DNA of 64,000 nucleotides from Candidatus Poribacteria bacterium (GTDB lineage Bacteria > Poribacteria > WGA-4E > WGA-3G). Below are positions 51,925 through 59,844 of this stretch, in pieces. The stretch lies in contig JAJEDN010000105.1 of assembly GCA_022821495.1 (NCBI GenBank), positions 1 through 64,000 on the forward strand, in the 5' to 3' direction. Positions within the stretch are counted from its first letter, which is position 1; every line of letters starts with the position of its first letter. The notes beneath the pieces were generated by a model, which was given only the letters and a program-made list of their open reading frames with translations, searched no databases and was not told the origin of the DNA. Made by a program: the position numbers and the translations under genes.

Positions 51925-53201
51925 TAATTGGTATCGGGTTGGTCGGTTTCGCACTTCTCGGGGGTGCTCTTTTCGTTTTGCTGGGTGGTGCCTCAATTAT
52001 TGGCTACGCCACGGCAGGTGAACCGATTTCGACAATCTTGATCGATTTCAATCGACTCACCCGAAATTCGACAATCCTAATTATCCCACTTTTCACCTTT
52101 GCAGGATACATCATCGCTGAGGGGAAGGCACCACAGCGGTTGGTGGCATTCGCGCGTGCGAGTGTGGGTTGGTTGCCGGGTGGTATCGCTGTAGTTGTCT
52201 TGGGTACTTGTGCGTTCTTTACGACTTTCACAGGTGCGTCCGGCGTAACGATTATCGCACTCGGTGGATTGGTCTATCCGATTTTACGACAGACCTATAA
52301 CGAAAAGTTTTCACTCGGATTGATAACGGCTTCTGGGAGTATCGGGTTGCTGTTCCCACCGAGTGTGCCGCTCATTCTCTACGCAATCATCGCTCAAGTT
52401 CCTATTGATAGGATGTTCCTTGCGGGGATTATTCCGGGTCTCCTGATTCTCGGTATTCTGAGTTTCTATTGTTCTGGTTGGAGTGTGATCAAAAAGACGA
52501 AGACAACGCCGTTTGATTTGACGGTTTTCCAGAAAACGCTCTGGGCAGCGAAGTGGGAACTCCTTCTGCCGTTTATTGTGTTGGGTGGTATTCTATCGGG
52601 TATTGTAACACTGGACGAGGCGGCTGCACTCACAGCGATCTATGCTTGTATTGTAGAAATCGGTATCCATCGCTCTGTTTCGTTGAAAGTGTTGCCCCGT
52701 ATTGTCAAAGAGAGCACGTTGCTTGTCGGTGCGATTCTCATTATCCTTGGTATCGCTTTAGGGTTGACGAACTACCTCATCACGCTTGATGTACCGACAA
52801 CCGTCCTTGATTGGATCCAATCAACAACAGAAAACCGTGTTATTACGCTCATCGGGCTCAATGTGTTCCTCCTTATCGTTGGGTGTCTGATGGACATCTT
52901 TTCAGCAGTAATTATCGTCGTGCCGTTGCTATTGCCTATCGCGGAGCAATTTGGGATTGATAAGGCGCATCTCGGTATTATTGTTTTGACGAATCTCGAA
53001 ATCGGGTATTTGACACCGCCTGTCGGAATGAATCTGTTCATCTCCAGTATGAAGTTTGATAAGCCTGTTGTGATGCTTTACCGCTCGGTGCTGCTATTTA
53101 TCGCGCTGTTGTTAGTAGCACTTGTCTTGGTAACTTATGTGCCTGAGTTGAGTCTTTGGCTTCCGCGCGTCTTTGGGAAGACATCCGTACCACTTTTGTG
53201 A
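51915..53201 (+). CDS. dctM: TRAP transporter large permease (DctM)
   Basis: The 428-residue membrane protein has about twelve hydrophobic segments. FTTFTGASGVTIIALGGLVYPIL and SGSIGLLFPPSVPLILYAI are classic DctM motifs, repeated in mirrored form by VGCLMDIFSAVIIVVPLLLPIA and EIGYLTPPVGMNLFI. GAAGGAGAAG lies upstream of the ATG inside dctQ. No solute receptor gene (dctP) is on either side, which is unusual; the genes before it are LarA homologues. The receptor must be encoded elsewhere. Confidence 0.93.
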   Translation: MGLIIGIGLVGFALLGGALFVLLGGASIIGYATAGEPISTILIDFNRLTRNSTILIIPLFTFAGYIIAEGKAPQRLVAFARASVGWLPGGIAVVVLGTCAFFTTFTGASGVTIIALGGLVYPILRQTYNEKFSLGLITASGSIGLLFPPSVPLILYAIIAQVPIDRMFLAGIIPGLLILGILSFYCSGWSVIKKTKTTPFDLTVFQKTLWAAKWELLLPFIVLGGILSGIVTLDEAAALTAIYACIVEIGIHRSVSLKVLPRIVKESTLLVGAILIILGIALGLTNYLITLDVPTTVLDWIQSTTENRVITLIGLNVFLLIVGCLMDIFSAVIIVVPLLLPIAEQFGIDKAHLGIIVLTNLEIGYLTPPVGMNLFISSMKFDKPVVMLYRSVLLFIALLLVALVLVTYVPELSLWLPRVFGKTSVPLL

Positions 53202-53271
53202 CCTGCCTCAGGATTTACGTAATTTTGATCATCGTCGGTGGCGTGAAGGATCAAATAAAAAACGCAGGTGC

Positions 53272-53325
53272 TCTCGTAGCACAGGAAACCAACGGTCTCC
53301 TATGCTACAGAAGAGCGGCCTGCGT
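53272..53325. terminator. Long interrupted stem-loop between convergent genes
   Basis: CGCAGG, GCTCT and GTAGCA on the left pair in order with TGCTAC, AGAGC and CCTGCG on the right, giving a 54-base hairpin with small bulges. It lies between dctM and LamG6, which face each other, so it may act as a two-way terminator. It shares TATGCTAC with the tandem repeat at 58454. Confidence 0.45.
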
Positions 53326-53360
53326 GAATCCTACTACCTGTTACGCTTGTTGCGGTGCGT

Positions 53361-54155
53361 TTATCGGGTCGTTTTCAGTTTACCCCACATAACAGCCAAT
53401 TTCCCTGCCGCTTCGACATCCAAACTGACTCCCATCATATCTTGGACTTCGTTTTCATTTAGGGCGCGTGCCCAAAATGAGATTTCGTCGATGATGCCGT
53501 CTGCTCCGTTTGTCAGTGCTATGTACTGAATGGTTTCCCATCCAAATCTCGGTTTTTCGTGGAGTGCTGGAAAACCGCCGCCAATCTTTCGGCTTGTCGC
53601 TTGCTCTTTGCCATCAATGTAGATAAATGGGGGTTCACCAGTGAAGTCCCACGTGACAGCACAATGGAACCATTCTTCTTTTTTGATGATACCTGTCGGG
53701 TCGAATTCAACGTCTTGCCAGTCGCCGTCGTCTGCGGCTTCAAAATAGAATCCGAATTCTGCCGGTGTGATGTCTGGGTGCGCTGATCCTTTACCGATGA
53801 AGAAATAGATAGCACCAAGACTGGCATCGAAAAGGCGATAGTCTTCGTCATCTTTGCCATCCCAATCCGGCTTGAACCAGAATAGCACACTGCCAGCTTC
53901 CGTGACAACATCTGGGACTTCAAGATAGGTTTCCTTGCCTCTTAAGGAAATTCCAGCAGCATACTTGCCTTGTCCGGGAACCCATTTTGCGGAGCCTCCA
54001 AATGTTCCGTCGTTCCCATTTCCTGTCCCATCGGGTGCTGTATTTCCGCTGCCTTCACCGATCCACAGAATCAGATCCGCGTCGTTCGGGATTCCTGCAA
54101 ATGCGGACATACCAACGAATAGGGTTAGTACTAAAACGATATAAACGTGTCTCAT
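53361..54155 (-). CDS. Secreted LamG-domain protein (LamG6)
   Basis: The 264-residue protein has a signal peptide (MRHVYIVLVLTLFVGMSAFAG) and one concanavalin-like domain of a different sub-group from LamG1-5: LILWIGEGSGNTAPDGTGNG, SVLFWFKPDWDGKDDEDY, EEWFHCAVTWDF and DEISFWARALNENEV. It still ends in GKLAVMWGKLK, a variant of the shared tail. GAGG precedes the ATG. It stands alone between the convergent TRAP operon and the enolase-type gene. Ligand unknown. Confidence 0.85.
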   Translation of the reverse strand: MRHVYIVLVLTLFVGMSAFAGIPNDADLILWIGEGSGNTAPDGTGNGNDGTFGGSAKWVPGQGKYAAGISLRGKETYLEVPDVVTEAGSVLFWFKPDWDGKDDEDYRLFDASLGAIYFFIGKGSAHPDITPAEFGFYFEAADDGDWQDVEFDPTGIIKKEEWFHCAVTWDFTGEPPFIYIDGKEQATSRKIGGGFPALHEKPRFGWETIQYIALTNGADGIIDEISFWARALNENEVQDMMGVSLDVEAAGKLAVMWGKLKTTR

Positions 54156-54328
54156 AAGTGTTGCCTCCAGATAGAAATAGTTTTGGTTCAGGATAAGTTC
54201 AAAATCGGTTTGAATTTAGGGAGGAGTGTAGCAGAATTCCGAAATTAAGTCAACAGATTTTTCTGCTTTGGGATGTAGGAAAAGAAAAGGTGTATATAGT
54301 TTCGCAACCGTAACTTTCAACAATGCGC

Positions 54329-55471
54329 TTAAACCCGATGATGCTTCAGTAACTCCCAATTTGGCTCAAAACCGATGCCCGGTCGAGACGGAACGGTAAC
54401 ATACCCATCAGCATCTAAAACCATCTGTGGGAGGAACATTTCGCCACGCAGCGGATCCACAGCGGGTGGGTAGTATTCTAACATCAGACCGTTGTCTCGG
54501 CTTGCAGCGACGTGGATTTGCAGTTCTTGCGCACCGTGCGGTGCAATCAACTTTTCGGCTTCCAACGCTTCTGCTACGACCTGAATCGCTGGATCGTAGC
54601 CCGGGAGAATAGCAACATCCAGATTGAATACATCTGCACCCTCATAATCAATTAGGGTTTGAAAATAGTGTAATCCGTATCCGTTTTCGCCAGTGGCGAT
54701 CTGTATGCCGTAATCTTGTGCTATTTCCCGTAATGCCTTATGTCCCCTATAATCGTGGCTATGAATCGGTTCTTCAAACCAGAAGATGTCGTTTGCCTGA
54801 AGTGCGGGAAGGCACTCCGTTGCCTTTTCGACCGACCATGCGCAATTCGCGTCCACCATGACGGTAATATCCGGTCCGACCGTTTCGCGAACCACCTCAA
54901 TCCGTTTGATGTCGGTTTCAAGCCCAGCGTCTGGGTCCCCAATTTTCATCTTGACTGCGGTGGCGTTGAATTCGTTTATATTGCGTGCCATCTCTTCTTG
55001 GAGTTCATCGAATCCCTTGCCTCTGCCGTAGTAGCCACCAGCAATGTAGGTGCGGATGCGTTGCTGTGTACCGCCAAGTATAGCGTGAACTGATTTGCTC
55101 TCTATTTTTCCGCGGATGTCCCAGCAGGCTTGGTTTATCGCTGCAATCACCTGTGTGTGATACCCACCGGGTCCATAGATTTTGTAGTTTTCGGCTAACC
55201 GAGAGACGTAAGCCGTATCTGTTACGTCGTGTCCAATCAAGGTGGGACGGAATAGGTCTGCAAATTTTGGGAATATAGAAAGTGGACGGGTCGCAGCGGT
55301 GCCGCCGTTGAAGCCGTATCCAACGATTTCTTCTGTCCCACTTTTGGCGGTTACCTTTATCAGATGGAGCCTGCCTTTATCGTAGACGTGCATGCCGTTC
55401 CAGATGGGCGGCTTGTCCCATTCGTAGAGTTGGCTTTCTACGGTTGTGATTTTGTACGGGTGTGTAGGCAT
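54329..55471 (-). CDS. Enolase-superfamily enzyme (mandelate racemase group)
   Basis: The 380-residue protein has the N-terminal capping domain and the TIM-barrel with acid-sugar dehydratase or racemase residues. AVKMKIGDP gives the KxK base near residue 175. VMVDANCAW, FWFEEPI and ATGENGY supply the three metal ligands. A later Asp (FNLDVAI) and the His of APHGAQ form the second base dyad. This set is that of the mandelate racemase subgroup, which includes D-galactonate and related dehydratases. No ribosome site is obvious. No sugar-acid genes are adjacent, so the substrate stays open. Confidence 0.85.
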   Translation of the reverse strand: MPTHPYKITTVESQLYEWDKPPIWNGMHVYDKGRLHLIKVTAKSGTEEIVGYGFNGGTAATRPLSIFPKFADLFRPTLIGHDVTDTAYVSRLAENYKIYGPGGYHTQVIAAINQACWDIRGKIESKSVHAILGGTQQRIRTYIAGGYYGRGKGFDELQEEMARNINEFNATAVKMKIGDPDAGLETDIKRIEVVRETVGPDITVMVDANCAWSVEKATECLPALQANDIFWFEEPIHSHDYRGHKALREIAQDYGIQIATGENGYGLHYFQTLIDYEGADVFNLDVAILPGYDPAIQVVAEALEAEKLIAPHGAQELQIHVAASRDNGLMLEYYPPAVDPLRGEMFLPQMVLDADGYVTVPSRPGIGFEPNWELLKHHRV

Positions 55472-55651
55472 GGTTTTTTATTTTCGGGCTTCCCAAATGG
55501 ATCTTGATGCGAAAATTGTTAGACGTAATTCTGCGCCAAAAAGTTCACGGATACTGAGAGGGCTGCTATGAAATTTTGCATTTGCGTCGGAAAACCGGTC
55601 GGCGTGAAATTCTTTTGCGAAATTGGTAAGTCGAAGTGACAACCATCCTTG

Positions 55652-56071
55652 TTATTGGTTCGTCCAATCTTCTAAACGGAGTCCCAATCCGACTATTCGC
55701 TGATAATCAGAGTCAGAAGTAACCAGAATCGCATTAAAAACAAGTGCTGTTGCAGCAATCCAGAGATCGCATTCACCTAAAGACGTTCCCCGTTGTTCCG
55801 CTGCAACTTTTATCTCGGCATAGATATTACTAGCACTCTCTGAGATTGGCTCACAAGGAACTACCTCAAATAATTCGTCTGCTTTTTGTTGGAGATCTTG
55901 TTTTCTTTTTCCAGCAGGAAGCCGAGCAATTCCAAACAGAATTTCGCCCTTAACTATGGAACAGGTAAAAGTATAGTCTGATTCAGTCAGGGAATTCAAA
56001 CGTTCTTTAACTTGCGGATTATCTTTCATCAACAGACTCCACGTTGTTGTTTCCAAGAGATACTTATTCAT
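55652..56071 (-). CDS. VapC-like PIN-domain toxin
   Basis: The 139-residue PIN nuclease would cleave RNA when free of its antitoxin. Acidic residues are seen in SIVKGEILFG (Glu), ECDLWIAATAL (Asp) and VTSDSDYQRI (Asp). The first catalytic position is altered: the N-terminus reads MNKYLLETTTWS where VapC proteins have YLLDTN, so Asp is replaced by Glu. The start at 56071 overlaps the antitoxin gene by 8 bases, the usual arrangement. A longer frame to 56095 has no ribosome site. The Glu may keep, weaken or abolish metal binding. Confidence 0.8.
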   Translation of the reverse strand: MNKYLLETTTWSLLMKDNPQVKERLNSLTESDYTFTCSIVKGEILFGIARLPAGKRKQDLQQKADELFEVVPCEPISESASNIYAEIKVAAEQRGTSLGECDLWIAATALVFNAILVTSDSDYQRIVGLGLRLEDWTNQ

Positions 56072-56699
56072 TATTTTTAGGTTCATCCGGCTCAAAGGAC
56101 GAATCGAATTTTATCGGTATTTTCCCTTCTTTTATTGACTGGTTCAGTGCTGCAATGTCTTCATCGGTGAGATGCGGTGGTTTTTCCATCGCTTTGATGA
56201 GGTGTTGTGCAGCCGGGTTTTTTCTTGTTGCAGGGGCCTGTTTCTGCTTTGATTCCGATTCTGCCCAACATATAGCGATTTTTACTTCCTCAAATTCACT
56301 TTCGGTCGAGGATGATGCTTCCTGCGCGCCGAACTCTAAGATGTCAGAAGCCTTTACCTCCTCAACCTCACTTTCAGTTCGGCGAGATACTTCCGGCATT
56401 TCATATTCTAATATTTCACGAAGCGTGATTTGAAGCGTATCTAACAATTCACTTCTCGTTCGTTCTTGGCAGGTAACACCTCGGACTTCCAATATCCACC
56501 CGATCCACCACCCCTCGCTCTCTCGGATAAGAGCAGTATAGGTTTGTGTTGTCTCTTTTTCTTCACGGGTAAGTTCATGGGGCGTTTTTGGGAGAACTCT
56601 GAATTCGACTTCAAGCTCTTGTCCTTCGGGAAGGTTGATCTTATCGAACGGTTCAATCACGCCGTTTCTGTATGTTGCTTTTATCTTTTTTGTTTTCAT
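56064..56699 (-). CDS. Multidomain antitoxin: DUF104-like plus HicB-like plus acidic tail
   Basis: The 211-residue protein joins pieces that usually occur separately. Residues 1-35, IKATYRNGVIEPFDKINLPEG, match the DUF104/AF2212-like antitoxin fold. Residues about 48-95, YTALIRESEGWWIGWILEV and SELLDTLQITLREILEYE, match the HicB partial-RNase-H domain. An acidic region with a near-repeat (RRTESEVEEVKASDILEFG, SSTESEFEEVKIAI) follows. The last 45 residues, HLTDEDIAALNQSIKEGKIP, look like the toxin-wrapping tail of a VapB. GGAG lies about 10 bases before the ATG at 56699. Typical antitoxins are 70-90 residues, so this is clearly oversized. Confidence 0.75.
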   Translation of the reverse strand: MKTKKIKATYRNGVIEPFDKINLPEGQELEVEFRVLPKTPHELTREEKETTQTYTALIRESEGWWIGWILEVRGVTCQERTRSELLDTLQITLREILEYEMPEVSRRTESEVEEVKASDILEFGAQEASSSTESEFEEVKIAICWAESESKQKQAPATRKNPAAQHLIKAMEKPPHLTDEDIAALNQSIKEGKIPIKFDSSFEPDEPKNNE

Positions 56700-56891
56700 T
56701 GTTTTTATCTCCACCTTTGCTTTCCATGGTCACTTTCAGCTCGACGGACTGTTTCTACGAGTCATATTCTAAAACTTTCTAAAGTTTGGACAAGTCGTAT
56801 CACCTGATTTACGGATTGGAGGTTTCCCAAAGATTTATCTTTGGTAGGAAAATCCGCCCTCGTGAATGAGACCAAATCTTTGAAAAAACAG

Positions 56892-56921
56892 TTGACTTTT
56901 GGTCCGAAAATGTAGTATACT
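56892..56921 (+). promoter_or_regulatory. Promoter inside the element for tnpB
   Basis: TTGACT (56892-56897) and TATACT (56916-56921), spacer 18 bases, about 95 bases before tnpB. The leader between contains a strong hairpin, GGCAGACA pairing with TGTCTGCC (near 56936-56972). Confidence 0.55.
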
Positions 56922-57017
56922 TATAGTATCGTGTTGGCAGACATTCTTAGCGTTACCACTTGGTAATGTGTCTGCCTCCCACTAAGAAAGGGATAAACGT
57001 ACGATACACGATATACC

Positions 57018-58325
57018 ATGAAACTGACTTTTAGATACCCTGTGTATCCAACACAGACACAGGAAACAACATTAGAACAGTGGCTTGCCCACCTTTGTGA
57101 ACTTCAGAACTCTGCGCGCCATGATCGCAAGGTTGCTTGGGAGACGGCAGGTGAACGCGTTTCTTGCAACGCCCAACAAAAGAAGTTGACGGTTGCTCGT
57201 GAAAAATACGCCGACTTTCGCGGAGTTCCACAAGATATGCAAGTGTGTGCTTTGGAGCGCATGGATAAAGCTTTTGATGGTTTTTATAGACGTTGCGAAA
57301 AGGGTGCTGCGAAAAAGGGGTATCCAAGACATCGCAAACGCATAAAGTCTATGACGTGGAAACTTCGGAAATATACCAAAGTTGTTCGGCGAAAAACCAA
57401 AGACGCTGACAAGCAGACGATACGCGTTCGTGAGAATCCTATCCGAGAAACCGCATGGAAACATGACCGTTTGAAAGTTCCAAAACTTGGCGAAGTCAAG
57501 ATATACATGCACCGCCCGCTTCAAGGGGATCCGACACAAGTCACGCTCGTCAAAAAAGCATCTGGTTGGTGTGCTCATATTACCTGTGAACTCCCTGATA
57601 CGCCGAAAGTTGAACCTACGGCTGCTATCGCTGTTGACGTTGGTACCACGCACTATCTAACGACTTCCGAAGGCGAAAAGGAAGATAACCCCCGCTGGTA
57701 TCGTCAAGCCGAAGGGGTGCTCCGAAAACACTCTCAAGCCTTTTCTCGAAAGAAAAAAGGCAGTCATCGTTGGCGGAAACAACAACACACACTTGCTTTG
57801 CACCATGAGCGAACTGCTAACAGACGCAAAGACTTTATCGGTAAACTCGTCTACAAACTTTATCATCATTATCAAAACAACGTGTTAGTCGCTGAAGACC
57901 TCAGCGTTTCTAATATGGTTCAAAACAAGCACCTCAGCAAGAGCATATCCGATGCGTCTTGGGGTATCTTCTTTAAATGGTGTGCGGACATAGCCGAAAG
58001 AGACGGTCTGCACTTCCACGAAGTTGATCCCAAGAATACTTCACAAACCTGCTCAAGTTGCGGTCAGAAATCGGCAAAGAAACTCTCTTTATCGATACGC
58101 ACTTTTGATTGTCAGTTTTGTGGAACGTCCTTAGACCGAGACCACAACGCTGCATTAAACATCCTTTATAAGGCAGCTGCTGCCTTTCGTGGAGAGCGGT
58201 GGGTTACCACCCTCTATGAAGCGAGAAACAAGAACGAAGCACGAGACGCAGGTTTGATAGAAGCAACACAACTAACGTTGTTTGATGCTCTTAACAAGCC
58301 CAAGTCTTTAGGCTTGGGTAGTTGA
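57018..58325 (+). CDS. tnpB: TnpB RNA-guided nuclease
   Basis: TnpB is the small RuvC nuclease of IS200/IS605 elements, ancestral to Cas12, guided by an RNA made from the element's right end. The 435-residue protein keeps the three RuvC acidic residues: AVDVGTTHYL (Asp), LVAEDLS (Glu) and DRDHNAALNI (Asp). The zinc finger CSSC...CQFC lies between the last two. The N-terminal half carries basic helices (KKGYPRHRKRIKSM). All signs point to an intact enzyme. No ribosome site precedes the ATG. The stop TGA lies within the terminal TTGAC of the element, so the coding end overlaps the guide-RNA scaffold. Confidence 0.93.
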   Translation: MKLTFRYPVYPTQTQETTLEQWLAHLCELQNSARHDRKVAWETAGERVSCNAQQKKLTVAREKYADFRGVPQDMQVCALERMDKAFDGFYRRCEKGAAKKGYPRHRKRIKSMTWKLRKYTKVVRRKTKDADKQTIRVRENPIRETAWKHDRLKVPKLGEVKIYMHRPLQGDPTQVTLVKKASGWCAHITCELPDTPKVEPTAAIAVDVGTTHYLTTSEGEKEDNPRWYRQAEGVLRKHSQAFSRKKKGSHRWRKQQHTLALHHERTANRRKDFIGKLVYKLYHHYQNNVLVAEDLSVSNMVQNKHLSKSISDASWGIFFKWCADIAERDGLHFHEVDPKNTSQTCSSCGQKSAKKLSLSIRTFDCQFCGTSLDRDHNAALNILYKAAAAFRGERWVTTLYEARNKNEARDAGLIEATQLTLFDALNKPKSLGLGS

Positions 58326-58326
58326 C
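58180..58326 (+). ncRNA. Predicted TnpB guide RNA (reRNA/omega RNA) scaffold
   Basis: By family rule the guide RNA comes from the 3' end of tnpB and the right end, and its guide is the DNA just outside the element. The right-end hairpin at 58299-58318 fits the terminal scaffold stem. The guide would be the bases from 58327 on (ATTTAGGTTGAATG). The 5' limit is an estimate. Confidence 0.5.
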
Positions 58327-58453
58327 ATTTAGGTTGAATGTTCAAGGATTGAGAGGTTTTTCTACGCGTTTCATACACCAGAACTTGAAAAAAAATAAAA
58401 GCAGATCGCCGACGCGCGGCACGGTTTGCGAAGCGTTTATGCACTGGTGGCAC

Positions 58454-58511
58454 AGACTAACAGTCTATGCTACGAAAGAGACAGAGACTAATAGTCTATG
58501 CTACAAAAGAG
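58454..58511. repeat. Short tandem repeat, two units
   Basis: AGACTAACAGTCTATGCTAC and AGACTAATAGTCTATGCTAC, each followed by GAAAGAG or AAAAGAG, recur with a 31-base period. Each unit holds the palindrome AGACTA/TAGTCT. The rest of 58327-58564 shows no gene. Confidence 0.65.
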
Positions 58512-59119
58512 GGTGTTTGATTGGAAATCTTTGGCTATCTTAAAATTGTCCAATTGAGCAGATGCTACAGTCGCTGCTTGATTCTGCCCCAAGTGGTGGC
58601 GAGTTTGTCTGAGGCGGAAACTGCTTGCGGTTTGCCAGCGGTTTCGCCTTCGCCATCTCCCATTTCAATGTCATCAATATAATTGGTCAGCGCGGTCGGG
58701 TGGTCCCAACCGAAGAAGATCCAGCTTAGACTCGGATTTATGCCGCCTTTGCCGCCCTCGCCTCTAAAACCGAAATCATCGGCGACTTGTTCGTCATCGA
58801 CGTAAAAGTCATAAGTTCTATCTTTAAAGTCAAGCACGATGCGAAAATGGTGCCATTCACCGAATTTTCCCTGCATCACTGGTTGTCCTGCAGTGCCGTC
58901 GAGCGCGGTAATGGTAGCATCCGACCCGACATTAAATACGGCAGCCCCTCCCCACTTGATGGCATCGCCACCGATATAAAACAGCATTGTGCCTTCACCC
59001 TTTTCCCGCTGCGTGAATAATGAGACATACTGAATGCCATCATGCGTACCTTCAAAACTTCTGGTGACCATTGTTTTTTCTGTGACCAGAATACTTTTGC
59101 CTGTGTCCCCGCGCTTCAC

Positions 59120-59844
59120 CTAATCTTCGGGCAGGAGGTTTCCCAAGTATTTATGCTTGGGAGGAATGCCCGCTCCTGTAGTTAAAGTTAAGGCGGGTTA
59201 GCACTCTGAAATCAGACTGCTTCGCGCCTGTTGTTAATCGTTTGTTGCCTTCTAAGTTGTATATGGAAAACAAGCCTTTTGCATTAACACCAGCAAGTCG
59301 GGTGAGTCCATATCTAATGTGCTTTACCAATGTGTTTTTCACCAATCCTTTGTCTAATACCGTTCCACCTTGCCGTGAACGTTTCCGACCTTTTGATTCT
59401 TGCTGTCTGTGCAACTCTCTGCGTTTTATTCGTATCGGTGCTATACAGAATATATCCATATTATCAGGTATACTCTGTCCGCCTATAGTATGATACGCCA
59501 GGCACCAACTATCAACACAATGTGCGTCAAAGGTTTCTGATAGTTTCCTTGGCGACTTTTTGAGGCCAAGTCGGTCTCGTATCTCTTTGGTCTCCCAACA
59601 GTGGTTTTTGGTGTTTATCAACAACAGGAACAAACATAGTTTGTAATTCTCCAATGGAGTTTGTATTGCCCCTTCCAGATCGCAATATCGAAGTGGAATC
59701 AGACGAGGGGAGTATCCGAAACATAGGACTGGCTACCACGCCAAGAGACTGCGATATGTTACTGTAGAAAATGGTTTAACTTGTGAAGTGGACGTTTGGT
59801 ATACGCTTTGCACAAGCCCAATCCTTTAGGATTGGGTCATTGAC
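59120..59844. mobile_element. IS200/IS605-type element with an antisense, internally deleted IscB-like gene
   Basis: The 725-bp element has the left hairpin CCCAAG...CTTGGG at 59142-59161 and the right hairpin CCCAATCC/GGATTGGG at 59817-59836, at the same distances from the boundaries as in the tnpB element. Left flank TTCAC and right end TTGAC mark the junctions. The cargo is on the minus strand and is a remnant. It carries no transposase. Insertion broke the LamG7 gene without other loss. Confidence 0.8.
59151..59637 (-). pseudogene. IscB/IsrB-like (RRXRR) RNA-guided nuclease remnant
   Basis: An ATG at 59637, preceded by GGAGAA, opens MFVPVVDKHQKPL, the typical N-terminus of IscB and IsrB proteins. 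That frame then leaves the family sequence. In another minus-strand frame, just downstream, comes the C-terminal part: LGLKKSPRKLSETFDAHCVDSWCLAY, where AHCVDS matches the RuvC-III His/Asp motif, then PIRIKRRELHRQQ, VKHIRYGLTRLAG and NKRLTTGAKQSDFRVLT, which match the IscB C-terminal domain. The RRXRR helix, RuvC-II and any HNH domain are missing, so about 250 or more codons were deleted together with a frame change. No activity is expected. Confidence 0.75.

Larger units (their letters stand above)
56805..58326 (+). mobile_element. IS200/IS605-type element carrying tnpB only
   Basis: The 1522-bp element has a left-end hairpin (CCAAAGAT TT ATCTTTGG, 56828-56845) and a right-end hairpin (CCCAAG...CTTGGG, 58299-58318). 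The ends agree with those of the element at 59120-59844: GGAGGTTTCCCAA starts exactly 14 bases from the left boundary in both, and the right hairpin starts 28 bases before the final TTGAC in both. The base string TCAC precedes both elements. No tnpA is present, so it would need a transposase in trans. There is no target duplication, as expected for this family. Confidence 0.75.

Noticed and set aside
57072..57653. Long minus-strand frame inside tnpB
   Set aside because: Antisense to the RuvC nuclease; no ribosome site or known motif.
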